The position numbers were made by a program, and so were the translations under genes. DNA of 64,000 nt from Flavobacteriales bacterium (GTDB taxonomy: Bacteria > Bacteroidota > Bacteroidia > Flavobacteriales_F > PHOS-HE28): assembly GCA_016705545.1 (NCBI GenBank), contig JADIYA010000001.1, positions 434,001 to 498,000 on the forward strand, written 5' to 3'. Every line of letters starts with the position of its first letter. Position 1 is the stretch's first letter. Below, piece after piece: positions 56,001 through 63,975 of this stretch. The notes under the pieces were generated by a model that saw only the letters and a list, made by a program, of their open reading frames with translations, did no database searches and was not told where the DNA came from.

Positions 56001-56810
56001 GGCAGCGCAGCCAATGCAGCCGCAGGCCCAGATCAATCGTTCTGCTCGCCGGTCAACGGGCCGGTGACCATGCTCGCGAGCAGCGCCACCGCGCCTGCCA
56101 CGGGCACCTGGACCCTGATCAGCGGACAAGGCAGCATCGCGCAAGCGAATGATCCCTTCACGGCCATCACCAACCTCGGCCTCGGCGCCAATGTGTTCCA
56201 ATGGACCATTGACAATGGCCCATGCGGAAGCAGCAACGATCAGGTGACCCTGATGGTGTACGACCACACCGTGCCACCTGCCGATGCCGGACCCGACCAG
56301 GACTTCTGCCAGACCACGACCAGCACCACGCTGAACGCCACGCCGGCCACCAGCACCGCCACCGGCTCCTGGTCGCGCATAGCAGGCAGCGGCACCATCG
56401 CGCAGCCCACTGACCCAGCCACCACGGTCACCGGTTTGGCGCTCGGCAGCAACGTGTTCGTGTGGACCGTGAGCAACGGCGAATGCGGCACCACCACAGA
56501 TACCATGACGGTGCTGGTCAAGGACTGCGAGACCATCGTGATCCCCGATGCCTTCTCGCCCAATGGCGACGGCACCAACGATGTGTTCGTGATCACCAAC
56601 ATCGAGTACTACCCTAGCAACAAATTCCTGGTGTTCAATCGCTGGGGCAACAAGGTGTACGAGGCCACCCCGTACAACAACCAGTGGGATGGAACGAGCC
56701 AATTCGGATCGGCCTTCAAAGAGGGCCTGCCCGAGGGCACCTACTACTACATCCTCGACCTGGGTACCGATAAGGAACCCTTCACCGGATACATCTACCT
56801 GCGCCGCTAA
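47058..56810 (+). CDS. Giant T9SS type B adhesin with 31 tandem repeats
   Basis: This is a protein of about 3250 residues. A signal peptide ends near ATHAMGG; 47097 is an alternative ATG, and a TTG at 47031 is less likely. Residues about 40-400 form a conserved N-terminal domain of large Bacteroidota surface proteins (ELTYECIGTGQYRVRLNFYRDCNG, Cys-rich, CGNDWIIDWDLCCRNN). Residues 413-3155 are 31 tandem ~88-residue units, each opening with A.AGPDQ.LC and containing GTW..VSGTG, a TT.V.GL..G.N.FRWT segment and NGPC. They look like Ig/PKD-like beta-sandwiches with a likely disulfide. Residues 3156-3250 are the T9SS type B (CHU_C, gliding-motility-associated) sorting domain (IPDAFSPNGDGTNDVF, FNRWGNKVYEA, GTYYYILDL, GYIYLRR). 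The gene heads an operon with PorP/SprF and OmpA partners, so it is probably a filamentous surface adhesin. Confidence 0.93.
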   Translation: MTDQRPLPIAHQSMRLATLRILRSMLLGLAGLLLWQQDAQATHAMGGELTYECIGTGQYRVRLNFYRDCNGVAAPTNCSNGRQFRLRSANCGNITLNPCFSLDGVDVVTPLCFGAADRCSDPSAPYGIERYRFSAVVNLSAYAACGNDWIIDWDLCCRNNAITSLNNPGNRNLYLYANLRQTITPCNNSPAFLNTPTAFGCVGQPVSYNHGFNDVDGDSLAFAVVNALGSGGTNIPYNAGYSATQPVVTSGGANAVQINPVTGTITFTPSIQQFAVVTVRVREYRNGVLIGELIRDVQFAIIACSNALPQVSGVNGTSSYAYETCAGVPFCFTVNSSDANAGQTVTMSWNNGIPGATFTTSGGLLPVGTFCWTPTATDIGQNLFSVNVQDNACPLVGTNQFGFAVQVTPPFTPSNAGPDQNVCGTSATLAGQLPWPVQGTWSVVNGTGSFANANNPTTTVSGLSTGVNTLRWTVNYGTCGTTSDDVVITSYNPAQAAANAGPNQSLCLPSTSTALTANTAAAPATGTWTLVSGTGAFANANSPTTNVSGLSVGANVFRWTINNGPCGAPTNSQVTVFVFSNGQTPANAGPDQQLCAPNLSTTLTGNSLIAPATGQWTVVAGTGTFGTSANPTTTVSGLSIGVNTFRWTISNGPCVPPTTQDEVSVVVFNPASPNANAGPNQQVCSSSATLAANAPLAPATGTWTVVSGTGTFANADSPTTSVSNLSIGANVFQWALSNGPCANGLTTSQVIITRFDPNTPAANAGPDQDLCSVSGTGTASTTMAASAATAPATGSWSIVSGPAGAAITTASSPTTTVTNLTVGTHTLRWTVNNGPCVPPTSTDDVVIRVFDSNMASADAGPDQNLCAPVASVTLAGIAPTAPATGQWSVVSGAGTFANENLPNTTVTGMALGVNIYRWTTSNGPCPGALTSDDVQITLFDPSVAASTAGPDQSLCGAASTVMAGNAVAAPAVGSWSVVSGTATISNPNNATTAITGLVTGSVTLRWTVSNGPCGSTSDDVVILNYDPANPIANAGPDQEICVPVAPNAVFMAASAVTFPSTGSWTAVSGPGGAVIANSTSPTTQISNLAVGTYVFRWTVDNGPCPTGITTDDIVVRVFDFGNPAADAGPDQSLCTVDGNTAMAGSSLISPATGLWSLVSGTGIITDPSSPTTTVTGLQVGQNIFQWTVSNGPCSGLTTDQMSIFVYDPNNLNAAAGPDQAFCTPVTSTTMAGSAVIFPAQGTWTQSAGPAATIVSPNSPTTGITGLQVGISQFTWTVNNGVCPNGVTSSTMTITLADGDAQAANAGPDQSVCGTASNVVMAANAPVGVATASWSVVAGTANFSSITSPTATVSGLSIGLNTLRWSIDNGACGITSDLVDIYVYDPNNPVANAGADQQLCTPTTSTTLVGSSLIFPAVGVWTLVSGSGTIANPSGPTTAVSGLSIGANVFQWQVNNGACPSPITTDQVTIFLYDDDAPAANAGPDIDVCTPTNSVSMAANSPIGVAVGTWTLTGGTGGTVTNPNDPNTTITNLPVGTHTYAWTIVNGTCSTTSDEIVIRVFNALNPLANAGNDQQLCLPATSTTLQGSNVISPATGVWTLVAGSGTPTNPSAPNSFVVGLSVGQNIFQWTVSNGPCTNPLTTDQVSIFVYDDEQPDADAGPDIEICTPESSVTLAGNPAAFPAEGFWFQVSGFGSITNPSDPATTVTGLPVGEHIFQWEISNGPCGTTSDQMAVRVYDANNPVANAGPDQQLCTPQTSTVMAGSNLIFPATGQWTLVSGQGDIANAGSPSTAITNLAIGENVFQWTVFNGPCNAPTTDLVSILVFDDGNADADAGPDQEFCTPTNSTTLIGNTPTFPATGTWTLVSGQGDITDPNSPITTVTDLAVGINVFRWTVNNGPCANGITQDEVTIFLFDLNNPAANAGADQDLCTPQTSTNLQGNTPTVPAFGTWTLINGQGIIADPNDPNSLVTNLAVGENIFQWTMNNGPCETSGSSDLVSIFVYFDENPEANAGPDQELCTPNVTSTTLQGSSVTFPAVGTWVLVSGTGTIAQPNNPSTVVFDLEIGESIFEWIVDNGPCATGITTDQVVVQVFDENTPSANAGADQNLCTSDGTSAQLNASPVTFPAIGTWTLVQGQGTFTDANDPNTTITNLGVGVNVCEWTVDNGACPNGLTSDQLIITLYDENNPDADAGPDQELCTPTGTATSTNMQGSAIIFPAVGTWSVVSSTGTILNPNDPVTAVLGLEVGEHIFEWSVFNGPCDPSNTTDIVVIRVYDENNLDAEAGPDQQVCTPLTSATMTGSAIIFPAVGTWTLVSGSGDIADANDPSTEITNLGLGVNVFQWEVYNGSCTNSLTSDQVTITLFDAQAPAADAGPDQELCFPDAEVTLAGNVPVGAAVGSWTIVSGPGNITDPASPITTVTALAVGETRLRWTITSGVCVTTEDEMSVFVFDPNNPLANAGLDQELCVPQDSVFMAGSSLIFPAQGTWSVLAGAGTPVNPNDPLTLIEQIAIGVNTYQWSVYNGPCGSSLDDVSIVLYDDTTAAANAGPDIEICLPLTAIDSLLGEQPPAPAEGTWTLIAGTGIIAEPNNPNSAITGLSQGTNVFVWTLEWDPCPNNGILTDTVEVRVYNPNAPLANAGPDQQWCSPMDEVTMAGNVPEIPGVGTWTQVLGAPANIIAPNDASTSINGLGVGSYQFVWEIYNGQCGFGPPSRDTLQVEIFDTDAPDAQAGADQSFCTPTNSTTLAGNAPVLPGTGSWSTSSGTAIIVDPSDPSSSVSGLTVGQHDFTWTIDNGPCGSSSDQVSVFIYDADQPAANAGPDQDLCTPQTSTTLAGNSVTFPGTGLWTVIAGAGVFADASNPNTGVSGLSIGTNTFRWTIINGPCGNSEDEVTILVYDGNLAASNAGPDQEICTPASSVTLQGSSVSAPAVGTWVFASGSANISNSNSPNATLSGLTVGTYVLQWVVDNGPCGTTTDNVTIEVFDGSAANAAAGPDQSFCSPVNGPVTMLASSATAPATGTWTLISGQGSIAQANDPFTAITNLGLGANVFQWTIDNGPCGSSNDQVTLMVYDHTVPPADAGPDQDFCQTTTSTTLNATPATSTATGSWSRIAGSGTIAQPTDPATTVTGLALGSNVFVWTVSNGECGTTTDTMTVLVKDCETIVIPDAFSPNGDGTNDVFVITNIEYYPSNKFLVFNRWGNKVYEATPYNNQWDGTSQFGSAFKEGLPEGTYYYILDLGTDKEPFTGYIYLRR
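48295..56523 (+). repeat. 31 tandem protein repeats of about 265 bp in the adhesin gene
   Basis: Counting the opening motif (AGPDQ/AGADQ/AGPNQ/AGPDI/AGNDQ/AGLDQ with a following cysteine) gives 31 units averaging about 265 nt. The units are clearly related at DNA level but none I compared is identical, so the array is old or under diversifying pressure. Those nearest the N-terminus deviate most in the LCTP...TSTT segment, while from about the tenth unit on that segment is well conserved. Confidence 0.9.
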
Positions 56811-56849
56811 TCCAGTACCACGGAAGCCTCCGCTCCAACCGAACTCCAG

Positions 56850-57785
56850 ATGAAAATGAGAACCGCCAACCGATGGATGGGCAGCGTGCTGGGGATGCTC
56901 CTCGGCACCGCCCTGCTGGCGCAGCAGGACCCTCAGTTCACGCAGTACATGTTCAATATGCTCGCGCTGAACCCGGCATATGCGGGAAGCCATGACCGAT
57001 TGAGCCTGAAGGCCCTCACGCGCCACCAATGGGTAGGCTTCGAGGGCGCGCCCACCACGCAGACGCTCACTGCGCATGGCCCGGTGTTCAACGAGAGCTT
57101 CGCGCTAGGCGGCACCATCATGCGCGATGCGCACGGTCCGGTGACGCAATACGGTTTCATGGTGGATGCGGCGTACCGCATGTTCCTGGGCAATAGCACG
57201 CTTGCCTTCGGCCTCAAAGGCGGCTTGAACCTCTTCCAGGGAAAATTCGCAGAGCTCAATCCGATGACGCCCGGCGATCAGGTCTTCCAGCAGAACGTGA
57301 ACACCAAGCTCGATCCGCAATTCGGCTTCGGCCTCATGTGGTACAGCGATAGGCACTACATCGGGCTCAGCACGCCGAAGCTGTTACGCACCGAATTCTT
57401 CCAGACAGACTCGCTGGCCTTCGTAAGCCAGCCCGGCCAGCGCCCGCACTACTTCCTCTCCGGCGGATACGTGTTCGACCTTGGCCTTTACCACAAGTTC
57501 AAGCCCACCTTCCTCGTGAAAGCCGTGCAGGGAGCGCCCATGAGCTTCGACCTCAGCGCCAACTTCCTCTTCTTCGAGAAGTTCTGGCTCGGTGCCATGT
57601 ACCGCCACACCGATGCCGTGGGCGCATTGGCGCAGTATCACATCACCAATGACCTTACGGTGGGCTACGCCTACGACTTCACCCTATCCCCGCTGCGCAA
57701 TTACAGCGGCGGCAGTCATGAGATCATGCTGGGACTCAACCTCGGCAAGCCGCTCAAGGGCGTCCGTTCACCCCGTTACTTCTAA
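56850..57785 (+). CDS. PorP/SprF family T9SS membrane protein
   Basis: This is a 311-residue outer-membrane beta-barrel. A signal peptide (1-24) is followed by the family signature QQDPQFTQYMFNMLALNPAYAGS, then LTRHQWVGFEGAPTTQTLTAHGP. SprF-type proteins are needed for secretion of type B cargo such as SprB and are usually encoded next to it. It lies 39 nt after the giant adhesin and 2 nt before the OmpA-family gene. The arrangement strongly suggests this barrel anchors or exports that adhesin. Confidence 0.95.
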   Translation: MKMRTANRWMGSVLGMLLGTALLAQQDPQFTQYMFNMLALNPAYAGSHDRLSLKALTRHQWVGFEGAPTTQTLTAHGPVFNESFALGGTIMRDAHGPVTQYGFMVDAAYRMFLGNSTLAFGLKGGLNLFQGKFAELNPMTPGDQVFQQNVNTKLDPQFGFGLMWYSDRHYIGLSTPKLLRTEFFQTDSLAFVSQPGQRPHYFLSGGYVFDLGLYHKFKPTFLVKAVQGAPMSFDLSANFLFFEKFWLGAMYRHTDAVGALAQYHITNDLTVGYAYDFTLSPLRNYSGGSHEIMLGLNLGKPLKGVRSPRYF

Positions 57786-57787
57786 TC

Positions 57788-59968
57788 ATGAGCCAACGCA
57801 TGCACCGCATTCGATCGCTGGCCGCGCTGGCCGCATTGCTCCTTGTTACCGTTGCGCCCGCGCAGAAGCTCCAGCAACGCATGGCCGATCGCTACACCGA
57901 TGTGTTCGACTACAACAAGGTGATCGCCATCTATGAGGATCTCGACGCACGGGGCAAGAGCGAAGCCGGCACGCTGCGGCAGTTGGCCAACGCCTATTCC
58001 AAGATCGACAATGCAGCAGGGGCGGAAGGCGCATATCGCCGATTGATGATCGCGCCAGGTCGCACCATGGACGATGTCCGCGGTTTCGGTGATGCGCTCC
58101 GCGCCAATGGCAAGTACAATGAGGCGCTGGAGCAGTACCAGATCTACGCGAAGGAGCGGCCCGACGATGCCCGTGTGAATGGCTACCTGCGAACACCCGA
58201 CCTCTTCTACCGCCTCAGGCGCGACAGCACCAGCGCCACCATCCGCAAAGTGCCCATCAACAGTCCTCAAGCCGACCTGGGGATGAGCGTCATGGGCGAG
58301 TTCCTGCTCTTCAGCAGCGCCCGGGGCGAAGGCACGGGCGGGGGCCGCGGCTACGCCTGGGACGAACAGCCTTTCCTGAACTTGTACAGCGCCGAACTCA
58401 AAGGCGAGACCGCTGAGAACCCCTTGGTGATGCGCCAGCACATCAACACCCGCTGGCACGATGGCACCGTGAGCTTTGACTCGTTGGCCAAGCGCGTGTA
58501 CTTCACCCGCAATAACGTGTGGTACGGAACCGTGCAGAAGAGCAAGCGCGGTGAACTCAACCTGGGCATCTACTTCGCCGACATCGTGAAAGGCGAATTC
58601 GGCCAGGAAGAATGGGGCAACATCGTGCCCTTCGACCATAACGACCTTGAATTCAACTTGGGCCACCCGAGCGTAAGCCCCGATGGCCGCAACCTCTACT
58701 TCGCCAGCGATCGGCCCGGCGGCATGGGCGGAGTGGACATCTGGGTGTGCAAGAACCTCGGCAACCAATGGGGCGCGCCGGAGAACCTGGGGCCCAAGGT
58801 GAACACCCCGGGCGATGAGATGCACCCGCACATGGCCGGCAACGGCACGCTCTATTTCGCCAGCAACGGGCATCCGGGCCTTGGCGGATACGATCTGTTC
58901 TTCACGCGCATCGGCACCAGCGGACCGGGCAATGTGTTCAACCTGGGCTACCCCATGAGCACGCGCCACAACGACCATGGCTTGATCCTGATCAACGACA
59001 GCACGGGATTCTTCGTGAGCGACCGCACCGGTGGCCAGGGCAGCGACGACATATACGGCTGCACCATCCGTCCGCAGCAGATGCGCTTGGCCGGGCGCGT
59101 CATCGATAAGGCCACCAAGGAGCCGATCGAAACCGCGAGCATCACGGTGAAGGATGGCAAGGGCGAGACCGTGCGCAACGCGAATGTGCAGATGCTGCCC
59201 GGCGGAAGGTTCACCATCGATGCCGAGTACCGCGAGCGCTATCTGCTTGCCGCCAACGCCACCGGCTATAACCAGGCTGAGATGGCCGTGGCCACCAACG
59301 ACGACCCGTTGGAGGAGATCGTGATCGAGATGGAGAAGTACGACTACCTCGCAGAGGGCACCGTCTTCGATGGCAACACCAACCTGCCACTGGCTGGCGC
59401 AACCGTGGTGCTCACCGACGCACAAGGGAAAGAGGTGGCGCGCCATACCACCGATGCCAGCGGCAACTACAGCTTCCCACTTCTCAAGGAGATGGACTAC
59501 CGCCTGCAGGCCGAGAAGGAGAACTACTTCAAGCAGAGCGCGCGCATCAGCACACGGACCGCAACCAGCCCGATCATCCGCACGGACTTCCGACTCTTCC
59601 CGCTGGAAGTGAACCAAGTGGTGCGCCTCGACAACATTTTCTACGATTACAACAAGTGGAACATCCGCCCCGATGCAGCCGTGGAGCTGGACAAGCTGGT
59701 GCAGACCCTGCGGGACAATCCCACAGTGCGCATCGAGCTCAGCAGCCACACCGATTGCCGCGGCAAGGACGCCTACAACATGAGCTTATCTGAGAAACGC
59801 GCGAAGAGCGCCGTGGACTACCTCATCAGCCAAGGAATCGAGAAAGGGCGCCTGGTGAGCAAGGGCTACGGCGAGAGCAAGCCCAGCGAAACCTGCGTTT
59901 GCGAGAAGTGCAGCGAAGAACAGCACCAGAACAACCGACGCACCGAGTTCAAGGTGTTAAGCAAATAG
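57788..59968 (+). CDS. OmpA-family protein with TPR, PD40 propeller and carboxypeptidase-like domains (PorE-like)
   Basis: This is a 726-residue envelope protein. It has a signal peptide (1-26), TPR-like helices (about 35-155), a PD40/WD40-type beta-propeller (about 185-430, LGHPSVSPDGRNLYFASDRPGGMGGVDIW), one or two CarboxypepD_reg-like sandwiches (435-605) and a C-terminal OmpA peptidoglycan-binding domain (about 610-726, LDNIFYDYNKWNIRPDA, ELSSHTDCRGKDAYN, LSEKRAKSAVDYL, NNRRTEFKV). This layout is that of PorE and of the OmpA proteins encoded beside SprF-type barrels; it links the outer-membrane complex to peptidoglycan. The start is 2 nt after the PorP/SprF stop. A terminator follows. Confidence 0.95.
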   Translation: MSQRMHRIRSLAALAALLLVTVAPAQKLQQRMADRYTDVFDYNKVIAIYEDLDARGKSEAGTLRQLANAYSKIDNAAGAEGAYRRLMIAPGRTMDDVRGFGDALRANGKYNEALEQYQIYAKERPDDARVNGYLRTPDLFYRLRRDSTSATIRKVPINSPQADLGMSVMGEFLLFSSARGEGTGGGRGYAWDEQPFLNLYSAELKGETAENPLVMRQHINTRWHDGTVSFDSLAKRVYFTRNNVWYGTVQKSKRGELNLGIYFADIVKGEFGQEEWGNIVPFDHNDLEFNLGHPSVSPDGRNLYFASDRPGGMGGVDIWVCKNLGNQWGAPENLGPKVNTPGDEMHPHMAGNGTLYFASNGHPGLGGYDLFFTRIGTSGPGNVFNLGYPMSTRHNDHGLILINDSTGFFVSDRTGGQGSDDIYGCTIRPQQMRLAGRVIDKATKEPIETASITVKDGKGETVRNANVQMLPGGRFTIDAEYRERYLLAANATGYNQAEMAVATNDDPLEEIVIEMEKYDYLAEGTVFDGNTNLPLAGATVVLTDAQGKEVARHTTDASGNYSFPLLKEMDYRLQAEKENYFKQSARISTRTATSPIIRTDFRLFPLEVNQVVRLDNIFYDYNKWNIRPDAAVELDKLVQTLRDNPTVRIELSSHTDCRGKDAYNMSLSEKRAKSAVDYLISQGIEKGRLVSKGYGESKPSETCVCEKCSEEQHQNNRRTEFKVLSK

Positions 59969-60007
59969 CATCAACAGCTATGGTCCGGGGTTAGGGGACC
60001 AAAGGGG

Positions 60008-60049
60008 GACGGACGGGTCGAGGCGCAAGCCGAGGCCCGTTCGTCGTTT
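60008..60049 (+). terminator. Terminator of the adhesin operon
   Basis: GACGGACGGGTCGAGGC and GCCGAGGCCCGTTCGTC form an imperfect 17-bp stem with a GCAA tetraloop, followed by GTTT. It lies 40 nt after the OmpA-family stop and faces the convergent atpC. Confidence 0.7.
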
Positions 60050-60130
60050 CCGTGGTTCCCCGCGCATCCAATTCCAATCGGCGCCCTTTTGGAGCGCCGT
60101 TCGCGTCTGTTCCATAATCGATCCGGCGAC

Positions 60131-60364
60131 TTACTCCGCGAGCACCAGCACAGTGTTCTTCATCACCTCCACCACGCCGCCCTTCACCGGGAAGGTCTTC
60201 TCGCCTTCGGCGGTCTTCACCGTCACATCACCTGCCTTGAGCACGGTGATCAATGGCGCGTGATTGTTCAGGAAGCCCATGCCGCCATCAACGCCGGGCA
60301 CGCCCACGTAGCTCGCCTCGCCCTTGAAAAGCTCCTTATCGGGGGTGATTATCTCTACTCTCAT
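60131..60364 (-). CDS. atpC: ATP synthase F1 epsilon subunit (short form)
   Basis: At 77 residues the protein holds only the N-terminal beta-sandwich (MRVEIITPDKELFKGEASYVGVPG, GMGFLNNHAPLITVLKAGDV). It lacks the two C-terminal helices that mediate ATPase inhibition in E. coli epsilon (139 residues). Short epsilon subunits next to atpD, apart from the rest of the operon, are usual in Bacteroidota. The upstream frame to 60430 would read through the intergenic repeat, so the ATG at 60364 is preferred. It is probably co-transcribed with atpD. Confidence 0.93.
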   Translation of the reverse strand: MRVEIITPDKELFKGEASYVGVPGVDGGMGFLNNHAPLITVLKAGDVTVKTAEGEKTFPVKGGVVEVMKNTVLVLAE

Positions 60365-60373
60365 TTCAAGTGC

Positions 60374-60457
60374 CGGTTGGGGGGGTGAAGAGTGGAGGTT
60401 GAAGGTGCTTCCGTGTGCGAGGGCATCCAACCCTCAACCCTAGTCAACCTTCAACCA
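60374..60457 (-). repeat. Intergenic GGTTGA/TCAACC repeat, copy D, between atpD and atpC
   Basis: The arms are 60374-60405 (GGTTGG, GGAGGTTGAAGG) and 60426-60456 (CCAACCCTCAACCC, TCAACCTTCAACC). The repeat occupies almost the whole 94-nt gap between the atpD stop and the atpC start, so it would be transcribed inside the operon. Confidence 0.65.
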
Positions 60458-60458
60458 A

Positions 60459-62310
<1,852 letters not shown>

Positions 62311-62346
62311 ACCCGTCGCCTTCGCTTAGGCTGCGGCGAGAGAAAC

Positions 62347-63288
62347 GTGCAGGTTCACACCGACATCAACGATTTCAAGGGCGTGAAGCGCCCGGTGCTC
62401 ACGACGGGCACCTTCGATGGCGTGCATCGCGGGCACAAGGCCATCATCGAGCGGCTTATTGCGCGGGCGAAGAAGGAAGAGGGCGAGAGCGTGCTCTTCA
62501 CTTTTCATCCGCACCCTCGCATGGTGCTCTTCCCTGGCGATAGCGACCTGAAACTCCTGAGCACGCAAGAGGAAAAGCGCGCCTTGCTCGCCGCAGCTGG
62601 CCTCGACCACTTGCTGGTGGTGCCCTTCAGTCGGCAATTCTCGCGCATGCACGCGCTCGACTATGTGCGCGACGTCCTGGTGGGCGCCATCGGCGCTCGC
62701 GCCGTCGTCATCGGCTACGACCACCGCTTCGGCCGCAACCGTGAAGGGGACCTTGTGCTCCTGCGGCAGCTCGGCGAGGCCTACGACATCGACGTGGAAG
62801 AGATCCCTGCACAGGAAGTGGACCACGTGAAAGTGAGCAGCACCAAGATCCGTCAGGCACTCCTGGCCGGAGAGGTCGGAGCCGCGAACGATCTGCTGGG
62901 TTACCCCTACCCGCTCGCTGGCGTGGTGGTGAAGGGCGATCAGCTCGGACGCACCATCGGTTATCCCACGGCCAACATCGGCGCAACGGATCCTTACAAG
63001 CTCGTCCCCGGCGATGGCGTTTACGCAGTTGAGGTGCACCTGAAGGATGGCGATCGCAAGGGCATGCTCTACATCGGCGAGCGGCCTACCGTGAGCGGTG
63101 GCCTGCAGCGCAACGTGGAGGTGAACATCTTCGGGTTGGACCGCGATCTCTACGGCGAGGCCATCATCGTGCGGTTCATCCACCGCATCCGGGGCGATCA
63201 GCGCTTCGAAAGCATGGAAGCCTTGAAGGACCAACTGCACATCGACAAGCGAATGGCCATGGCGCACTTGAACCTCACCGAAGCATGA
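62347..63288 (+). CDS. ribF: Bifunctional riboflavin kinase / FMN adenylyltransferase
   Basis: This is a 313-residue enzyme converting riboflavin to FMN and FAD. The N-terminal adenylyltransferase half has GTFDGVHRGHKAII (18-31), TFHPHPR, GYDHRFGRNREGD and SSTKIRQALLAGE. The C-terminal kinase half has GRTIGYPTANI, VPGDGVYAVEV and ERPTVSGGLQRNVEVNIF. The start is GTG (62347), placing the family N-terminus correctly. Its stop overlaps the next gene by 4 nt. FAD made here would serve the ETF proteins elsewhere in the window. Confidence 0.96.
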   Translation: MQVHTDINDFKGVKRPVLTTGTFDGVHRGHKAIIERLIARAKKEEGESVLFTFHPHPRMVLFPGDSDLKLLSTQEEKRALLAAAGLDHLLVVPFSRQFSRMHALDYVRDVLVGAIGARAVVIGYDHRFGRNREGDLVLLRQLGEAYDIDVEEIPAQEVDHVKVSSTKIRQALLAGEVGAANDLLGYPYPLAGVVVKGDQLGRTIGYPTANIGATDPYKLVPGDGVYAVEVHLKDGDRKGMLYIGERPTVSGGLQRNVEVNIFGLDRDLYGEAIIVRFIHRIRGDQRFESMEALKDQLHIDKRMAMAHLNLTEA

Positions 63289-63878
63289 GATCCGCCCTGC
63301 TCCTGCTGCTGCTCATCACCTCGCTCATTTCGCAGGGACAATTGCTCACGCAAGCCGCGCTCGACAGCACCCGGACCTATCGCAGCCTTGAACGTGCGCT
63401 GGCGGAACCCGAAAAGGTGTTCAAGCTCGACCTGAGCGGTAAGAAGCTCAAGGCCGTGCCTGAGGACCTGCGCAAGCTGCGTAACCTGAATTCCCTCGAC
63501 CTGAGCGGCAACAAGCTGAAAGAGTTCCCGGAATGGATGGGCGAACTGCAGAGCATGCAGGAGTTCCGGGCCTCGCGCAACAAGCTCAGCGCCTTCCCGG
63601 AGTCCATCTGCAAATGGCGGGCTCTCAAGCGGCTCGACCTGAGCCGCAATGCGCTGCCCGGCGTGCCCAAGTGCATGGGCCAATTGCGGCAGCTCGTCTC
63701 ACTCGACCTCTGGGACAACGACCTCGCGGACTTCCCGAAAGAGCTCGACAAGATGGAGGCGCTCCGCTTCCTCGATCTGCGCGGCATCCAATTCAGTGAA
63801 GAGGAAATGGAAGGCATCCGTGAGCTCTTCCCGCGCACCAAGATCGAATTCAGCCCCAGCTGCAATTGTGGAATGTAG
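63285..63878 (+). CDS. Secreted leucine-rich-repeat protein
   Basis: This is a 197-residue protein with a signal peptide (residues 1-18, LLLLLLITSLISQG) followed by five or six leucine-rich repeats (about 40-170). Examples are LRNLNSLDLSGNKLKEFP, MQEFRASRNKLSAFP and LVSLDLWDNDLADFP. The C-terminus has two cysteines (SCNCGM). LRR proteins usually bind proteins, and an extracytoplasmic site is likely. The ATG overlaps the ribF stop (ATGA), so the genes are coupled, though no functional link is obvious. Confidence 0.85.
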   Translation: MRSALLLLLLITSLISQGQLLTQAALDSTRTYRSLERALAEPEKVFKLDLSGKKLKAVPEDLRKLRNLNSLDLSGNKLKEFPEWMGELQSMQEFRASRNKLSAFPESICKWRALKRLDLSRNALPGVPKCMGQLRQLVSLDLWDNDLADFPKELDKMEALRFLDLRGIQFSEEEMEGIRELFPRTKIEFSPSCNCGM

Positions 63879-63880
63879 CT

Positions 63881-63975
63881 CAGGTTGAGTGCAGGGTTGA
63901 TGAGGTTGTGCGTTGAAGGTTGCGAAGGCGCTCAGAACCCACAACCATCCTTCTATCAACCTGCAACCCCCGACC
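63881..63975 (+). repeat. Intergenic GGTTGA/TCAACC repeat, copy F
   Basis: The left arm at 63881-63922 (GGTTGAGTGCAGGGTTGATG, GGTTGTGCGTTGAAGGTTGC) faces a right arm at 63935-63975 (ACCCACAACCATCC, TATCAACCTGCAACCCCCG). It lies directly after the LRR gene stop and before the window edge, where the next gene may begin. Confidence 0.6.

Noticed and set aside
48295..56523. Possible CRISPR or satellite DNA suggested by regular repetition
   Set aside because: The ~265-bp units are in frame, encode conserved protein repeats and lack identical short repeats separated by unique spacers.
57782..59749. A 655-codon minus-strand frame opposite the OmpA-family gene
   Set aside because: Fully covered by the well-supported PorE-like protein on the plus strand.
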